A stretch of 48,955 bases of DNA. Source: an uncultured eubacterium 1-6 (lineage in GTDB: Bacteria > Bacillota > Clostridia > Lachnospirales > Lachnospiraceae). Of this stretch, positions 1 to 8,291 are shown piece after piece (the first letter of the stretch is position 1; every line of letters starts with the position of its first letter). Where the stretch lies: positions 1-48,955 of the forward strand of contig CAIFEZ010000014.1 of assembly GCA_903789595.1 (NCBI GenBank), in the 5' to 3' direction. The notes beneath the pieces were generated by a model, which was not told the DNA's origin, made no database searches, and saw only the letters and a list, made by a program, of their open reading frames with translations. The translations under genes were made by a program, and so were the position numbers.

Positions 1-25
1 GTCGAGGGTTTGACCTAAAGCATAA

Positions 26-166
26 GTTGGAATACGGATTTCAGGAAAATGGCTTTCGGAGGAAAACTTTGAAGGAAAATTCGATAAGATGATTCTGAAA
101 AAGAATCCTTGGAAGACAGGTTTCAGTGAATATGTTTGTGTGTTCAGTTTTGAAGGTATGTATTGA
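26..166 (+). pseudogene. Possible 3' remnant of a SymE-like small protein
   Basis: An open frame without a start codon ends at a TGA at 164-166. Its beginning reads IRISGKWLSEENF, which resembles the conserved core of SymE-family toxins (LrLsGkWLeeaGF). A stop codon lies directly upstream at 23-25, and the reading frame next to it (3-90) is also open for a short way, so the gene looks frame-broken or truncated by the window edge. A terminator follows at 175-200, consistent with this being the end of a former transcription unit. The match is short and the assignment is tentative. Confidence 0.25.
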
Positions 167-174
167 TCCGTGAA

Positions 175-200
175 AAGTCTGCTTCGACAGGCTTTTTTTT
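175..200 (+). terminator. Rho-independent terminator
   Basis: A short stem AAGTCTG / CAGGCTT (one G-U pair) with a CTTCGA loop runs straight into eight T residues. It closes whatever is transcribed from the left edge and separates it from the XRE gene. Confidence 0.6.
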
Positions 201-294
201 CGTGGACACTGTCAATGCTCTGAGAATGTTACAACCGTCCATAATATAGTTCTGCAATGCTGCGTTCTGACGACAGATGAAGGGGTACAGATGG

Positions 295-636
295 ATGGGA
301 AAAGGAAATAACTTTGAGTTTGAAAATCTCGGGCAGGTGGTGAAGAAGCTGAGGAAGGAGCATGGGCTGACACAGATGGAGGTCGCGAAAACCCTGAATG
401 TGACACCCGGCTATATCAGCAACGTGGAGAACAGCAGGACTGCGATGTCACTTCGGGTACTTTGCTATTACGGAGACTTGACCGGCATCACGCTGGATGA
501 ACTGGTCGGGAGAGCTGTCCCCGAATATCGGAAAACTTCTCTGGATCATAAGATATTGAAGATGGTATCGAAGCTGGACGAGGAAGAAAAGCAGAAGGTT
601 ATCGATACGATCAGCATCTGGACGGATGCTGAATGA
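295..636 (+). CDS. XRE-family helix-turn-helix transcriptional regulator
   Basis: A 113-residue cytoplasmic DNA-binding protein. Residues about 10-65 form a Cro/C1-type helix-turn-helix: LGQVVKKLRKEHGLTQMEVA, then a recognition-helix region TPGYISNVENSRT. The C-terminal part (about 75-113) is charged and helical with no recognised domain. An in-frame ATG lies 18 bases upstream at 277, but GAAGGGG at 279-285 sits nine bases before the ATG at 295, so 295 is preferred. The gene stands alone, between a terminator at 175-200 and another at 776-820. Targets are unknown; nothing next to it looks like a phage or toxin partner. Confidence 0.8.
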   Translation: MGKGNNFEFENLGQVVKKLRKEHGLTQMEVAKTLNVTPGYISNVENSRTAMSLRVLCYYGDLTGITLDELVGRAVPEYRKTSLDHKILKMVSKLDEEEKQKVIDTISIWTDAE

Positions 637-775
637 GGTTCTAATCAATAAGTAGCAGAAACGTGTTAGAAAATACCTGATTTACTTGAACAAGAGTATT
701 GCTTTCCGCATATCTCTTTGTTACTATTATTGGCATAATCGAACAAAAGAAATGAGAAAACTTGTTGGTAGTACA

Positions 776-820
776 AAGAAGTATCTGTCATCTTGAGAGA
801 TGATCAGGTACTTCTTTTTA
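776..820 (+). terminator. Strong rho-independent terminator after the XRE gene
   Basis: A long interrupted stem (AAGAAGTA.CTG.TCATCT with AGATGA.CAG.TACTTCTT, GAG in the loop) is followed by TTTTT. The rest of the 637-924 gap shows no coding potential. A second, weaker hairpin with eight T residues near 853-885 lies in the P-II leader. Confidence 0.75.
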
Positions 821-924
821 TAAGTTACATACAGTTATGGATACAAGGACGTATCGGGAAGAGATTTCCGGTGCGCCTTTTTTTTCAATTTTGAAAGCCT
901 ATTGGCATAGAAGGAGGAAAGACT

Positions 925-1275
925 ATGAAAGAACTGGTTATGATTATCAGACCTGACAGACTTGAGGATGTAAAGGCAATCCTGGATCAGGAAAACTGCG
1001 GAGGCATGACGATTTCGACTGCGATGGGCTGCGGGACACAGAAAGGTGTGTCCGATACAGCAGTAAAGGAACTGAAGGGGCTCAAGACGACAATCAATCT
1101 GCTGCCGAAGATCCGGGTGCAGATTGTGGTGGAGGACAAGAAGGTCGAGCCGATCATTGAGGCAGTCAGGGATAAGCTGGCGACAGACCATGTAGGTGAT
1201 GGAAAAATTTTTATCCGGCCGATTGAGGATGCGATCCGGATTCGTACCGGTGAACGCGGAGATGAGGCCCTCTGA
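925..1275 (+). CDS. P-II family nitrogen regulatory protein
   Basis: A 116-residue trimeric signalling protein of the GlnB/GlnK/NifI superfamily, which senses ATP/ADP and 2-oxoglutarate and controls transporters or enzymes by contact. The start KELVMIIRPDRLEDVKAIL, the GCGTQKG Q-bearing T-loop base, the LLPKIRVQIVVED strand and the C-terminal GKIFIRPIEDAIRIRTGE signature (ATP-binding) are all present. The T-loop (about residues 37-54) has no tyrosine, so the usual Tyr51 uridylylation site is absent. A clear AAGGAGG lies at 911-917. It is unusual that the next genes are potABCD and agmatine deiminase rather than amtB or nif genes; a role in gating polyamine uptake is inferred only from position. 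Confidence 0.9.
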   Translation: MKELVMIIRPDRLEDVKAILDQENCGGMTISTAMGCGTQKGVSDTAVKELKGLKTTINLLPKIRVQIVVEDKKVEPIIEAVRDKLATDHVGDGKIFIRPIEDAIRIRTGERGDEAL

Positions 1276-1363
1276 GTGAATACAGAAAGCCGAAATGCTC
1301 TGCAGGCAGAATGGTACAGACGTACCGGACATACGGATTATTTTTCAAAGAGGTGATACCGGA

Positions 1364-2473
1364 GTGAGCGAATATATTGTTGAACTGGATCATGTAAACA
1401 AAATATACGGCACCAATCATGTCGTGAAGGATATGAATCTCCACGTAAAGGCAGGAGAATTCCTGACACTGCTCGGTTCTTCCGGCTGCGGCAAGACCAC
1501 GACGCTTCGCATGATCGCGGGATTTGAGATTCCGAGCAGCGGAAGCATCCGGGTGGAGGGAGAGAGCATTGAAGCCAAACAGCCCTTTGAACGGGATGTG
1601 AACACGGTATTCCAGACCTACGCCTTATTTCCGCACAAAACGATTTTCGACAACATCGCCTACGGGCTTCGGATGAAAAAGGTGCCAAAGGCGGAAATCC
1701 GCGAGCGGGTGGAGGAAATGCTTTCTATGGTGCAGCTGGAGGGATTTGATGACCGCTTTCCGTCACAGCTTTCCGGAGGTCAGAAACAGAGGGTGGCGAT
1801 TGCCAGGGCGCTGATCAACCGGCCGAAGGTACTCCTTCTGGACGAGCCGCTGGGCGCGCTCGATCTGAAGCTGAGAAAGCAGATGCAGCTCGAGCTGAAG
1901 CGCCTTCAGAAAAAACTGAATATTACGTTTATCTATGTCACACATGATCAGGAGGAGGCACTGACCATGAGTGACCGGATCGCTGTCATGCATGACGGCA
2001 TCATTGATCAGGTTGCAGCTCCTTCTGAAATATATGAGCACCCGGCGACAAAGTTTGTGGCGACCTTTATCGGAGAGACAAATGTTTTTGAAGGATGTAT
2101 CGTCGAAATCGACGGCAGAACCTGTGAGGTTGCCGTGGAGAACGGATTCGTGCAGGCTAACGGAGATGATTTCAGCAATGGCGAATTTGTCACCATTTCG
2201 GTACGCCCGGAGAAAATCAAGTTCTATAAAGATGATATCGGAAGCTTCGGTCTTCAGGGTATCGTTAAGGATTATATCTATGTCGGATCGGTTCTGAAAT
2301 GCAACATCGTGCTTCCGAACGGCAATGAGGTCCGGGCGGAACGGCTTTCCGGCGAAGAGGTTCCGAAGGTCGGAGAAGTCGTGTATGTCACATGGGATGT
2401 CGGTGATGCTGTGCTTCTTCATAACAGAGACAACACGATTTACAATGCGCTGAACAACATGCCGATTGTGTGA
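1364..2473 (+). CDS. potA: Spermidine/putrescine ABC transporter ATPase PotA
   Basis: The ATP-hydrolysing subunit of a polyamine importer, acting on the inner face of the membrane with PotB and PotC. From GTG 1364 it has 369 residues, with Walker A GSSGCGKT at about 38-45, signature LSGGQKQRVAIARAL, Walker B VLLLDEP followed by LGALD, the H-loop VTHDQEEA, and a C-terminal TOBE regulatory domain (about 240-369). The frame is open back to 1295, but that extension is not PotA-like, and AAAGAGG at 1347-1353 fits GTG 1364. It is first of the pot genes, 88 bases after the P-II gene. Its last codons and stop are duplicated downstream at 2518-2544. Confidence 0.95.
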   Translation: MSEYIVELDHVNKIYGTNHVVKDMNLHVKAGEFLTLLGSSGCGKTTTLRMIAGFEIPSSGSIRVEGESIEAKQPFERDVNTVFQTYALFPHKTIFDNIAYGLRMKKVPKAEIRERVEEMLSMVQLEGFDDRFPSQLSGGQKQRVAIARALINRPKVLLLDEPLGALDLKLRKQMQLELKRLQKKLNITFIYVTHDQEEALTMSDRIAVMHDGIIDQVAAPSEIYEHPATKFVATFIGETNVFEGCIVEIDGRTCEVAVENGFVQANGDDFSNGEFVTISVRPEKIKFYKDDIGSFGLQGIVKDYIYVGSVLKCNIVLPNGNEVRAERLSGEEVPKVGEVVYVTWDVGDAVLLHNRDNTIYNALNNMPIV

Positions 2474-2544
2474 GGAGATGGTTTCGTATTCATTGTTGTG
2501 CTGGGGTTGATTTGAAAATGCCGGCTGTGTGAGGAGATGGTTTC
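2459..2544 (+). repeat. Duplicated potA 3' end (stop-codon echo)
   Basis: The 27 bases 2459-2485, which hold the last potA codons, the TGA and a following GAGGAGATGG, recur at 2518-2544 with two differences (period 59). The bases after each copy are also related. The second copy lies in the potA-potB gap and is not coding. Confidence 0.8.
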
Positions 2545-2606
2545 ATGACTGTCGTTGTTATGATATTGAACTTGCAGGATACGCATAGCATGAGGAGGTG
2601 ATCCGT

Positions 2607-3488
2607 GTGGAAGAAAAGAGTAAAAAGTCGATGCGGTTTCGTTCGAGGGTTCTGCCTGCACTGACTACCGTTGCGCCCGTGAGCCTGTGGATGATTCTCT
2701 TTGTGGCGATACCGATGATCTACGTCATTGTCATCAGCTTCTGCAACATTGATGAGAACTACAATGTCGTATTTCAGTTTACGTTCAAGAATTATATCCG
2801 GCTGATTGATCCGGATTACCTGAAGATTTATCTGCAGTCACTGCTGATTGCTTTTCTGTCTACGGTTCTGGCGCTGCTGATCGCGTTCCCATTTGCGTGG
2901 ATCATCGCGAGAACCAAAAGCAGAAGGAAGAACGTCTTCTATATGCTGGTCATCATACCGTTCTGGACGAACTCGCTGATCCGGATCTACGGGTGGAAGA
3001 CATTTCTCGGAAACAGCGGATGGCTGAACAGCTTTCTGCTGAAGATACATCTGATCAGCGAGCCGCTGGATCTCCTTTATCATCCGGCGACGACGATCCT
3101 CGGCATGGTGTACTGTCTGTTTCCGTTCATGGTACTGCCGCTCTACTCCGCGCTGGAAAAGCTGGACGGAAGTCTCCTGGAGGCTTCGGCGGATCTGGGA
3201 GCGAGAAAGGTGCAGACGTTTTTCGAAGTGATTCTCCCGCTGACCTCGAGCGGTATTTTTTCCGGATGCATTATGGTCTTCATACCGGCGCTGGGATATT
3301 TCTACGTATCGGATATTCTCGGCGGAGGCAACACGGATATGATCGGAAACCTGATCGAACGGCAGTTCCAGAGCGGCAACAACTGGCCTCTCGGAGCGGC
3401 GCTCTCCATTATCCTGATTCTGGTAACGCTTCTGCTTGTGCGGATCTATCAGAAGCTCGGAGGCGACATGGAAAGTCTGGGGGTGTGA
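2607..3488 (+). CDS. potB: Polyamine ABC transporter permease PotB
   Basis: A membrane permease of 293 residues. After a basic N-terminus there are about six hydrophobic segments (first at LPALTTVAPVSLWMILFVA), and the EAA loop that docks the ATPase is visible as LEASADLGARKVQTFFEVI at about residues 190-208. The start is GTG 2607, eight bases after AGGAGG at 2593-2598; the earlier in-frame GTG at 2598 overlaps that ribosome site. It pairs with PotC, three bases downstream, to form the channel, with PotA driving it and PotD delivering substrate. Confidence 0.93.
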   Translation: MEEKSKKSMRFRSRVLPALTTVAPVSLWMILFVAIPMIYVIVISFCNIDENYNVVFQFTFKNYIRLIDPDYLKIYLQSLLIAFLSTVLALLIAFPFAWIIARTKSRRKNVFYMLVIIPFWTNSLIRIYGWKTFLGNSGWLNSFLLKIHLISEPLDLLYHPATTILGMVYCLFPFMVLPLYSALEKLDGSLLEASADLGARKVQTFFEVILPLTSSGIFSGCIMVFIPALGYFYVSDILGGGNTDMIGNLIERQFQSGNNWPLGAALSIILILVTLLLVRIYQKLGGDMESLGV

Positions 3489-3491
3489 TTG

Positions 3492-4322
3492 ATGAATACA
3501 GAGAAAAAAACAAAGGAAAAAAAGGGAGACATCACTCCCGGTCAGGGAATCTTTCTCTTCCTGGTCTACGCATTCCTGTTCCTTCCGATTGTGGTGATCG
3601 TGGTCAATTCCTTTAACGCCACCATGACGAAGCCCTATCTGTCCTGGAAGGGATTTTCCTTCTACTGGTACGGAGAACTGCTCCAGAACGCGGCGCTTCT
3701 GAGTTCCTTCGGCAATACGATATTCCTTGCCGTGGTGAGCACGCTGCTCTCTACCGCGATCGGCACGCTCGGTGCGATCGGAATGTACCGCTACAAATTC
3801 CGCGGGAAAAAGCTGATCGATGCGCTTTTGTATATTCCGGTGGTGATTCCGGAGATTGTGCTTGGCATTTCGCTCCTGACGATGTTTGCCGGAACCGGAA
3901 TTCCAAGAGGCATGGGAACGCTGATCCTCGCGCACGTAACCTTTGATGTTCCATTTGTGATCTTCAATGTCAGGTCAAGACTTGCGGGGTATGATATTTC
4001 ACTTGAAGAAGCAAGCATGGACCTCGGGGCGAACCGGATCCGTACGTTCTTCGAGGTGACGTTCCCGGTGCTTGCTCCCGGAATTGCGGGAGGCGCGCTG
4101 CTGGCGTTCACGCTTTCCATCGACGATGTGATCATCAGTTATTTTGTAAACGGAACTACGAAGACATATCCGCTGAAGGTTATGGAGAGCATTAAGAGCG
4201 GCGTCGCGCCGGATGTGAATGCGCTGAGTACACTGATTCTGGTCGGAACAATCGTGCTGGTCGTTCTGACGCAGAGCGGTATCTTCAGTCGGAAAAAGGG
4301 AAAGAAGAGAAGCCCGGCTTGA
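3492..4322 (+). CDS. potC: Polyamine ABC transporter permease PotC
   Basis: The second permease, 276 residues from ATG 3492, which overlaps nothing but follows the potB stop by three bases with GGGGGTG as ribosome site. Six hydrophobic segments can be read, starting at IFLFLVYAFLFLPIVVIVVN, and an EAA loop LEEASMDLGANRIRTFFEV near residues 170-188. It has the usual PotC size. The C-terminus ends in a basic RKKGKKRSPA tail. The final codons and TGA are echoed 36 bases downstream. Confidence 0.93.
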   Translation: MNTEKKTKEKKGDITPGQGIFLFLVYAFLFLPIVVIVVNSFNATMTKPYLSWKGFSFYWYGELLQNAALLSSFGNTIFLAVVSTLLSTAIGTLGAIGMYRYKFRGKKLIDALLYIPVVIPEIVLGISLLTMFAGTGIPRGMGTLILAHVTFDVPFVIFNVRSRLAGYDISLEEASMDLGANRIRTFFEVTFPVLAPGIAGGALLAFTLSIDDVIISYFVNGTTKTYPLKVMESIKSGVAPDVNALSTLILVGTIVLVVLTQSGIFSRKKGKKRSPA

Positions 4323-4430
4323 TGCGGTTTATAGGGGAATAAGAGAAGATCGGCTTGATGCGGTTCATGGGGAATAAGGAAAGACTGGTTTAAAACCGTT
4401 CATACATGGAACAGAAAAGACCTGGTTTAT
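4308..4430 (+). repeat. Tandem echo of the potC 3' end
   Basis: The unit at 4308-4343, containing CGGCT TGA TGCGG with the potC stop, is repeated at 4344-4379 with few changes (period 36, so the second TGA is in frame). A third, decayed copy can be followed at about 4380-4430 through GAAAGACTGGTTT and ACCTGGTTTA. It fills the potC-potD gap up to the potD ribosome site. Confidence 0.75.
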
Positions 4431-4464
4431 ACGGCCCGAGTACGATAAGGAAGGAGAGATCATT

Positions 4465-5547
4465 ATGAAAAAGAACAGAAAGGCTATGCTTGCTTTGGGA
4501 CTTGCTGCCGCGATGGCTGTCGGCATGACGGGATGTGGATTCAGTACTTCCGGAGGAAGTACTTCCAGCGGAAGCGGAGACGATAACACGCTGAATATAT
4601 TCATCTGGACGGAGTATGTTCCGGACAGTGTCATTCAGAATTTTGAGAAGGAAACCGGCATTAAGGTGAATGTGACGACATTTTCTTCCAATGAAGATAT
4701 GCTGGCCAAGGTGAAGGCAGAGGCGGAGGGAACCTACGACATTGTGCAGCCCTCGGATTACATGGTAAAGCAGATGATCTCTCAGAACATGCTGGAGAAG
4801 CTGGACAAGGACAAACTCACAAATCTCAGTAATATCGGCGAGCAGTATCTGAACCCGTCCTATGATCCGGACAACACCTATTCGGTTCCGTATCAGGGCG
4901 GCGTGGCGGCGATCGCCGTGAATACAAAGAAGGTAAAGAAGGAGATCACCAGCTACGATGATCTGTTTGATCCGTCATTAAAGAATTCGCTGGTGGTTCT
5001 GGATGATTACCGGGCAGTGATCGGCATGACCGAGCGCTCGATGGGACTGTCCATGAATGAGACGGACCCGGACAAGCTGAAGCAGGTCGAGGAAAAGCTT
5101 CTCACGCTGAAGGACAACATCAAGGTCTATGACTCAGATTCGCCGAAGTCCTCGCTGATCAGCGGCGACTGCACGGTTGGTTTCTGCTGGAGCGCTGAGA
5201 TCGCGCTTGCCATGGAAGAAAATCCGGACATCAAGATCGTCTTCCCGAAGGAAGGTGCGTATGTATTCATGGACAACTGGGCGATTCCGAAGGGCGCAAA
5301 GCATAAGGATGCGGCAGAGAAGTTTATCAACTACATTCTGGAGCCGGAGACCTCGGAGGCCATTTCCGCAGAATATCCTTATCTGAACCCGAATACGGCA
5401 GCGGTCAAGGAGATGGGGTCGGATTACACTGATAATGAGGCGAAGAACCCGCCGGAGAGCGTGATTTCGGCCGGTGAGTATGTGGATAACCTGGATACCG
5501 ATACGATTGCGACACTGGACAGCATGTGGACGAAGCTGAAGGGATGA
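4465..5547 (+). CDS. potD: Spermidine/putrescine-binding lipoprotein PotD
   Basis: The 360-residue extracellular substrate-binding protein of the pot system. A lipoprotein signal is clear: basic MKKNRK, hydrophobic core, then GMTG|C, with the lipidated cysteine at residue 25. A Ser/Gly linker follows, and the mature part starts NTLNIFIWTEYVPDSVIQNF, the PotD/PotF family opening. SDYMVKQM, the YSVPYQGG region and DNWAIPKGAKH are also typical. GGAAGGAGAG precedes the ATG. Substrate choice between putrescine, spermidine and agmatine cannot be told by eye; the neighbouring agmatine deiminase makes agmatine or putrescine plausible. Confidence 0.95.
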   Translation: MKKNRKAMLALGLAAAMAVGMTGCGFSTSGGSTSSGSGDDNTLNIFIWTEYVPDSVIQNFEKETGIKVNVTTFSSNEDMLAKVKAEAEGTYDIVQPSDYMVKQMISQNMLEKLDKDKLTNLSNIGEQYLNPSYDPDNTYSVPYQGGVAAIAVNTKKVKKEITSYDDLFDPSLKNSLVVLDDYRAVIGMTERSMGLSMNETDPDKLKQVEEKLLTLKDNIKVYDSDSPKSSLISGDCTVGFCWSAEIALAMEENPDIKIVFPKEGAYVFMDNWAIPKGAKHKDAAEKFINYILEPETSEAISAEYPYLNPNTAAVKEMGSDYTDNEAKNPPESVISAGEYVDNLDTDTIATLDSMWTKLKG

Positions 5548-5550
5548 TCT

Positions 5551-6660
5551 ATGATGGGAATAATCAGGAATTCACTTCCGCGGAGAGACGGGTTCCGGAT
5601 GCCGGGAGAGTTTGAGCCGCAGGAAAGAATCTGGATGATCTGGCCGGAAAGGCCGGATAACTGGAGAGAGCATGCGCTTCCGGCACAGAAGGCCTATGTC
5701 GATGTGGCGAAGGCAATTTCGGGATTTGAACCTGTCTGTATGCTCGCTTCTGCGGACCAGATGGGAAAGGCGGAGAATGCATTCGCTGAGATTTCGGGCG
5801 TGGAAGTTCTGGAAATGGCTTCAGACGATGCCTGGATCCGGGATACCGGTCCCTCTTTTCTTGTAAATGACAGGGGAGAGCTGCGCGCCTGTGACTGGAG
5901 ATTCAACGCGTACGGGGGAGATGTGGACGGCCTTTATAAGCCCTGGGATCAGGATGATGCTCTTGCTGGAAAAATTTGTGACATGCTGGGAATCGACCGG
6001 TACCGTTCTGATTTTGTTCTGGAGGGAGGTTCTTTTCATACGGACGGGGACGGAACTATTCTTACGACGGAGATGTGTCTTCTGAGTCAGGGACGAAATC
6101 CGGATCTGACGAAAGAGCAGATCGTGCAGAAACTTTGTGACTACCTCGGAGCGAAGAAGGTGATATGGCTTTCGGACGGGATTGATCCGGAGGAGACAAA
6201 CGGACATGTCGATGATGTCGCCTGCTTTGTCCGACCCGGAGAGGTGGCGTGTATTCGGGAAGAAAATCCGGACAGCCCGTTTTACGAGGCATCGAAGAAA
6301 GCATTCCGGGTTCTGGAGCGGTCTCAGGACGCCCGGGGCAGAAAACTGAAGGTACATCCTGTATGCTGCCCGAAGCATCCGGTCCGGTATCCCGCTGATT
6401 ACGCGGTGGAGAGCAGCGGTCTGGCAATTCCACGTATACCCGGAAGTCTATGCGCTGCCTCGTACCTGAATTTTCTGATCGTGAACGGCGGTGTAATCGT
6501 ACCGCAGTATGACGATCCGAATGACGAGATTGCTCTCCAGCAGATCGCAGCCATGTTTCCGGATCGGAAGACAGTCGGCGTCAGAACCAAGGAGATTGTC
6601 TACGGGGGAGGAAATATTCACTGCATCACACAGCAGCAGCCCCGAATAAATCGCGTGTGA
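5551..6660 (+). CDS. aguA: Agmatine deiminase
   Basis: Converts agmatine to N-carbamoylputrescine and ammonia in the cytoplasm. The protein of 368-369 residues has the family motifs: DDAWIRDTGP, VLEGGSFHTDGDGTILTTE, TNGHVDDVACFVRP, and the C-terminal GGGNIHC with the catalytic cysteine at about residue 357-358, close to Cys357 of characterised bacterial enzymes. ATG codons at 5551 and 5554 are both possible. It follows potD by three bases, so import and first catabolic step are probably co-expressed. The partner genes for putrescine carbamoyltransferase and carbamate kinase are not present in the window. Confidence 0.95.
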   Translation: MMGIIRNSLPRRDGFRMPGEFEPQERIWMIWPERPDNWREHALPAQKAYVDVAKAISGFEPVCMLASADQMGKAENAFAEISGVEVLEMASDDAWIRDTGPSFLVNDRGELRACDWRFNAYGGDVDGLYKPWDQDDALAGKICDMLGIDRYRSDFVLEGGSFHTDGDGTILTTEMCLLSQGRNPDLTKEQIVQKLCDYLGAKKVIWLSDGIDPEETNGHVDDVACFVRPGEVACIREENPDSPFYEASKKAFRVLERSQDARGRKLKVHPVCCPKHPVRYPADYAVESSGLAIPRIPGSLCAASYLNFLIVNGGVIVPQYDDPNDEIALQQIAAMFPDRKTVGVRTKEIVYGGGNIHCITQQQPRINRV

Positions 6661-6703
6661 CAGAAATCGCCCGGACCCTCTTGTCAGGTCCGGGCAATTT
6701 CTG
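6661..6703. terminator. Long symmetrical hairpin between convergent genes
   Basis: CAGAAAT.GCCCGGACC pairs with GGTCCGGGC.ATTTCTG around a nine-base loop. It lies just after the aguA stop and before the end of the convergent DUF362 gene, so it may terminate from both sides, although no long T-run follows. Confidence 0.55.
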
Positions 6704-6769
6704 CTGTTATACTGTCCACGCGGAGCTGTCAGGGCAAAGACTTCAAAGAACCTCATTTCTTCATAACTG

Positions 6770-7897
6770 TCATTTCATGGTAATCAGTTCGTAGGATCTG
6801 CTGCCGAGGCCGATCTTCTCCGCGTGCTCGAGTGTCTCCTTCCAGCGGACGTTCGGGTTGCTGTCCAGGAAGTTGTCGTGGTGGTGGTGCCAGTCGGGCT
6901 GCGCAAGGTTGTCGCCGAGCTGGCTGTTGCGGATCGGTGTGGCGGCAAGGCACGCGTCTGCGCAAGCCTGATCAAGGGCAACCGGATCGAAGGAGGCGAA
7001 CATTCCGATGTTCGGAAGAATCGGCGCGTCGTTCTCCGGGTGGCAGTCGCAGTTCGGGGAGACGTCGGTGATCAGACTGATGTGGAAGGTCGGACGGCCG
7101 TCGCAGACAGCCTGCGAGTATTCGGCGATCTTGCAGCCGAGGATTTCGTTCGCGTCCTCGTTGTTGTTTACGATGGCGTCGAAATTGCAGGCGCCGATGC
7201 AGCGTCCGCAGCCCTTACAGATTTCCTGATGGATGTGGGCCTTGCCGTCCTCATAGGAGATGGCGTCTGAACCGCATTCCTTTGCGCATTGCCTGCAGCC
7301 GCGGCAGTCCTCCTCGATGACATGCGGTTTTCCGGAGTTGTGCTGGTGCATTTTGCCTGCGCGGCTTCCGCACCCCATGCCGAGATTCTTGAGCGCGCCG
7401 CCGAAGCCGGTCGCCTCATGGCCCTTGAAATGTGTCAGACTGATCAGGATGTCGGCGTCCATGATGGCGTGGCCGATGTATGCTTCCTTCAGATATTCTC
7501 CGTTCCGGATTGGTACGATGACCTCATCAGTTCCCTTCAGACCGTCGCCGATAATCACGTGGCATCCGGTGGTCGCCATGCCAAAGCCGTTCTCCTCGGC
7601 GCAGTCGAGATGATCAAGGGCGTTCTTCCGGCTGCCCGGATAGAGCGTATTGCAGTCGGTCAGGAAGGGCTTTCCGCCGAGATCCTTGACCACGTCAGCG
7701 ACTGCCTTCGCGTAGTTCGGCCGCAGATAAGAGATGTTGCCGAGTTCACCGAAATGCATCTTGATTGCGACAAACTTTCCGTCCATGTCGATGTCGCCGA
7801 TTCCGGCCTTGCGAATCAGCTTCGCCAGCTTTCCCGGCAGGCTCGGCCCGTTGGTGCGTGTACGAAAGTCGGTAAAATAGACCTTTGATTTTTCCAT
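6770..7897 (-). CDS. DUF362 protein with two [4Fe-4S] ferredoxin motifs
   Basis: A 375-residue cytoplasmic protein of unknown reaction. Residues 1-190 form a DUF362 domain (MHFGELGNISYLRP, LTDCNTLYPGSRKNA, LTHFKGHEATGFGGALKNLG), followed by two CxxCxxCxxxC clusters at C198/201/204/208 and C227/230/233/237, each fit to bind a [4Fe-4S] cluster. The C-terminal part (240-375) returns to the DUF362 fold. Full-length versions of this protein are common in Clostridia. It is the only gene on the minus strand in this part of the window and is not in an operon. Its upstream region carries a duplicated hairpin (7978-8080). Confidence 0.9.
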   Translation of the reverse strand: MEKSKVYFTDFRTRTNGPSLPGKLAKLIRKAGIGDIDMDGKFVAIKMHFGELGNISYLRPNYAKAVADVVKDLGGKPFLTDCNTLYPGSRKNALDHLDCAEENGFGMATTGCHVIIGDGLKGTDEVIVPIRNGEYLKEAYIGHAIMDADILISLTHFKGHEATGFGGALKNLGMGCGSRAGKMHQHNSGKPHVIEEDCRGCRQCAKECGSDAISYEDGKAHIHQEICKGCGRCIGACNFDAIVNNNEDANEILGCKIAEYSQAVCDGRPTFHISLITDVSPNCDCHPENDAPILPNIGMFASFDPVALDQACADACLAATPIRNSQLGDNLAQPDWHHHHDNFLDSNPNVRWKETLEHAEKIGLGSRSYELITMK

Positions 7898-7977
7898 CAG
7901 ATTCCCTCCGCATACATTTGAATCCGGATCTTTTCCTTAACACAACATCATCTTATCATATCATATCGATTCCTCTG

Positions 7978-8080
7978 CATTGCTTTCCCGCGAACACCAT
8001 CAGGAAAGCGCATCACATCCATCTGGTTGATATTTGTCTTACATTGCTTTCCCGCGAACGCCCGCAGGAAACCATCAGCT
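7978..8080 (-). repeat. Duplicated hairpin upstream of the DUF362 gene
   Basis: About 38 bases at 7978-8015 are repeated at 8042-8080 (period 64). Each copy contains GCTTTCCCGCGAAC followed by CAGGAAA, which can fold on itself (GCTTTCC / GGAAAGC in the first). The copies sit between the divergent DUF362 and PDCC genes, in a gap (7898-8291) that otherwise holds only a possible promoter near 8130-8158. Confidence 0.7.
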
Positions 8081-8129
8081 AACATGAGATAAGGGATAAG
8101 GAAAAAATCCATTTTTTGTTGTTTGTATA

Positions 8130-8158
8130 TTTCATTATAAAAGCTGCTCAGGTATAAT
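8130..8158 (+). promoter_or_regulatory. Possible sigma-A promoter
   Basis: TATAAT at 8153-8158 is a perfect -10 box. Seventeen bases upstream is only a weak -35 (TTTCAT). It would drive the small PDCC gene and perhaps the CNNM gene. Confidence 0.35.
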
Positions 8159-8291
8159 TCAAGATAGCCTGTGCACGGTGAATAGCATGATGCGGCGGTT
8201 CCGGACGGGATCAGCTTGCGAAAAAGCATTTCCGTGCTATGATAGGGATACGGCGGCGTTCCGTACAGAAAAAGGAGATGAAGAGTCATAT

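Noticed and set aside
6824-7888. Long plus-strand open frames opposite the DUF362 gene
   Set aside because: They mirror a GC-rich real gene whose iron-sulphur cysteine motifs are clear on the minus strand; no ribosome sites or family features.
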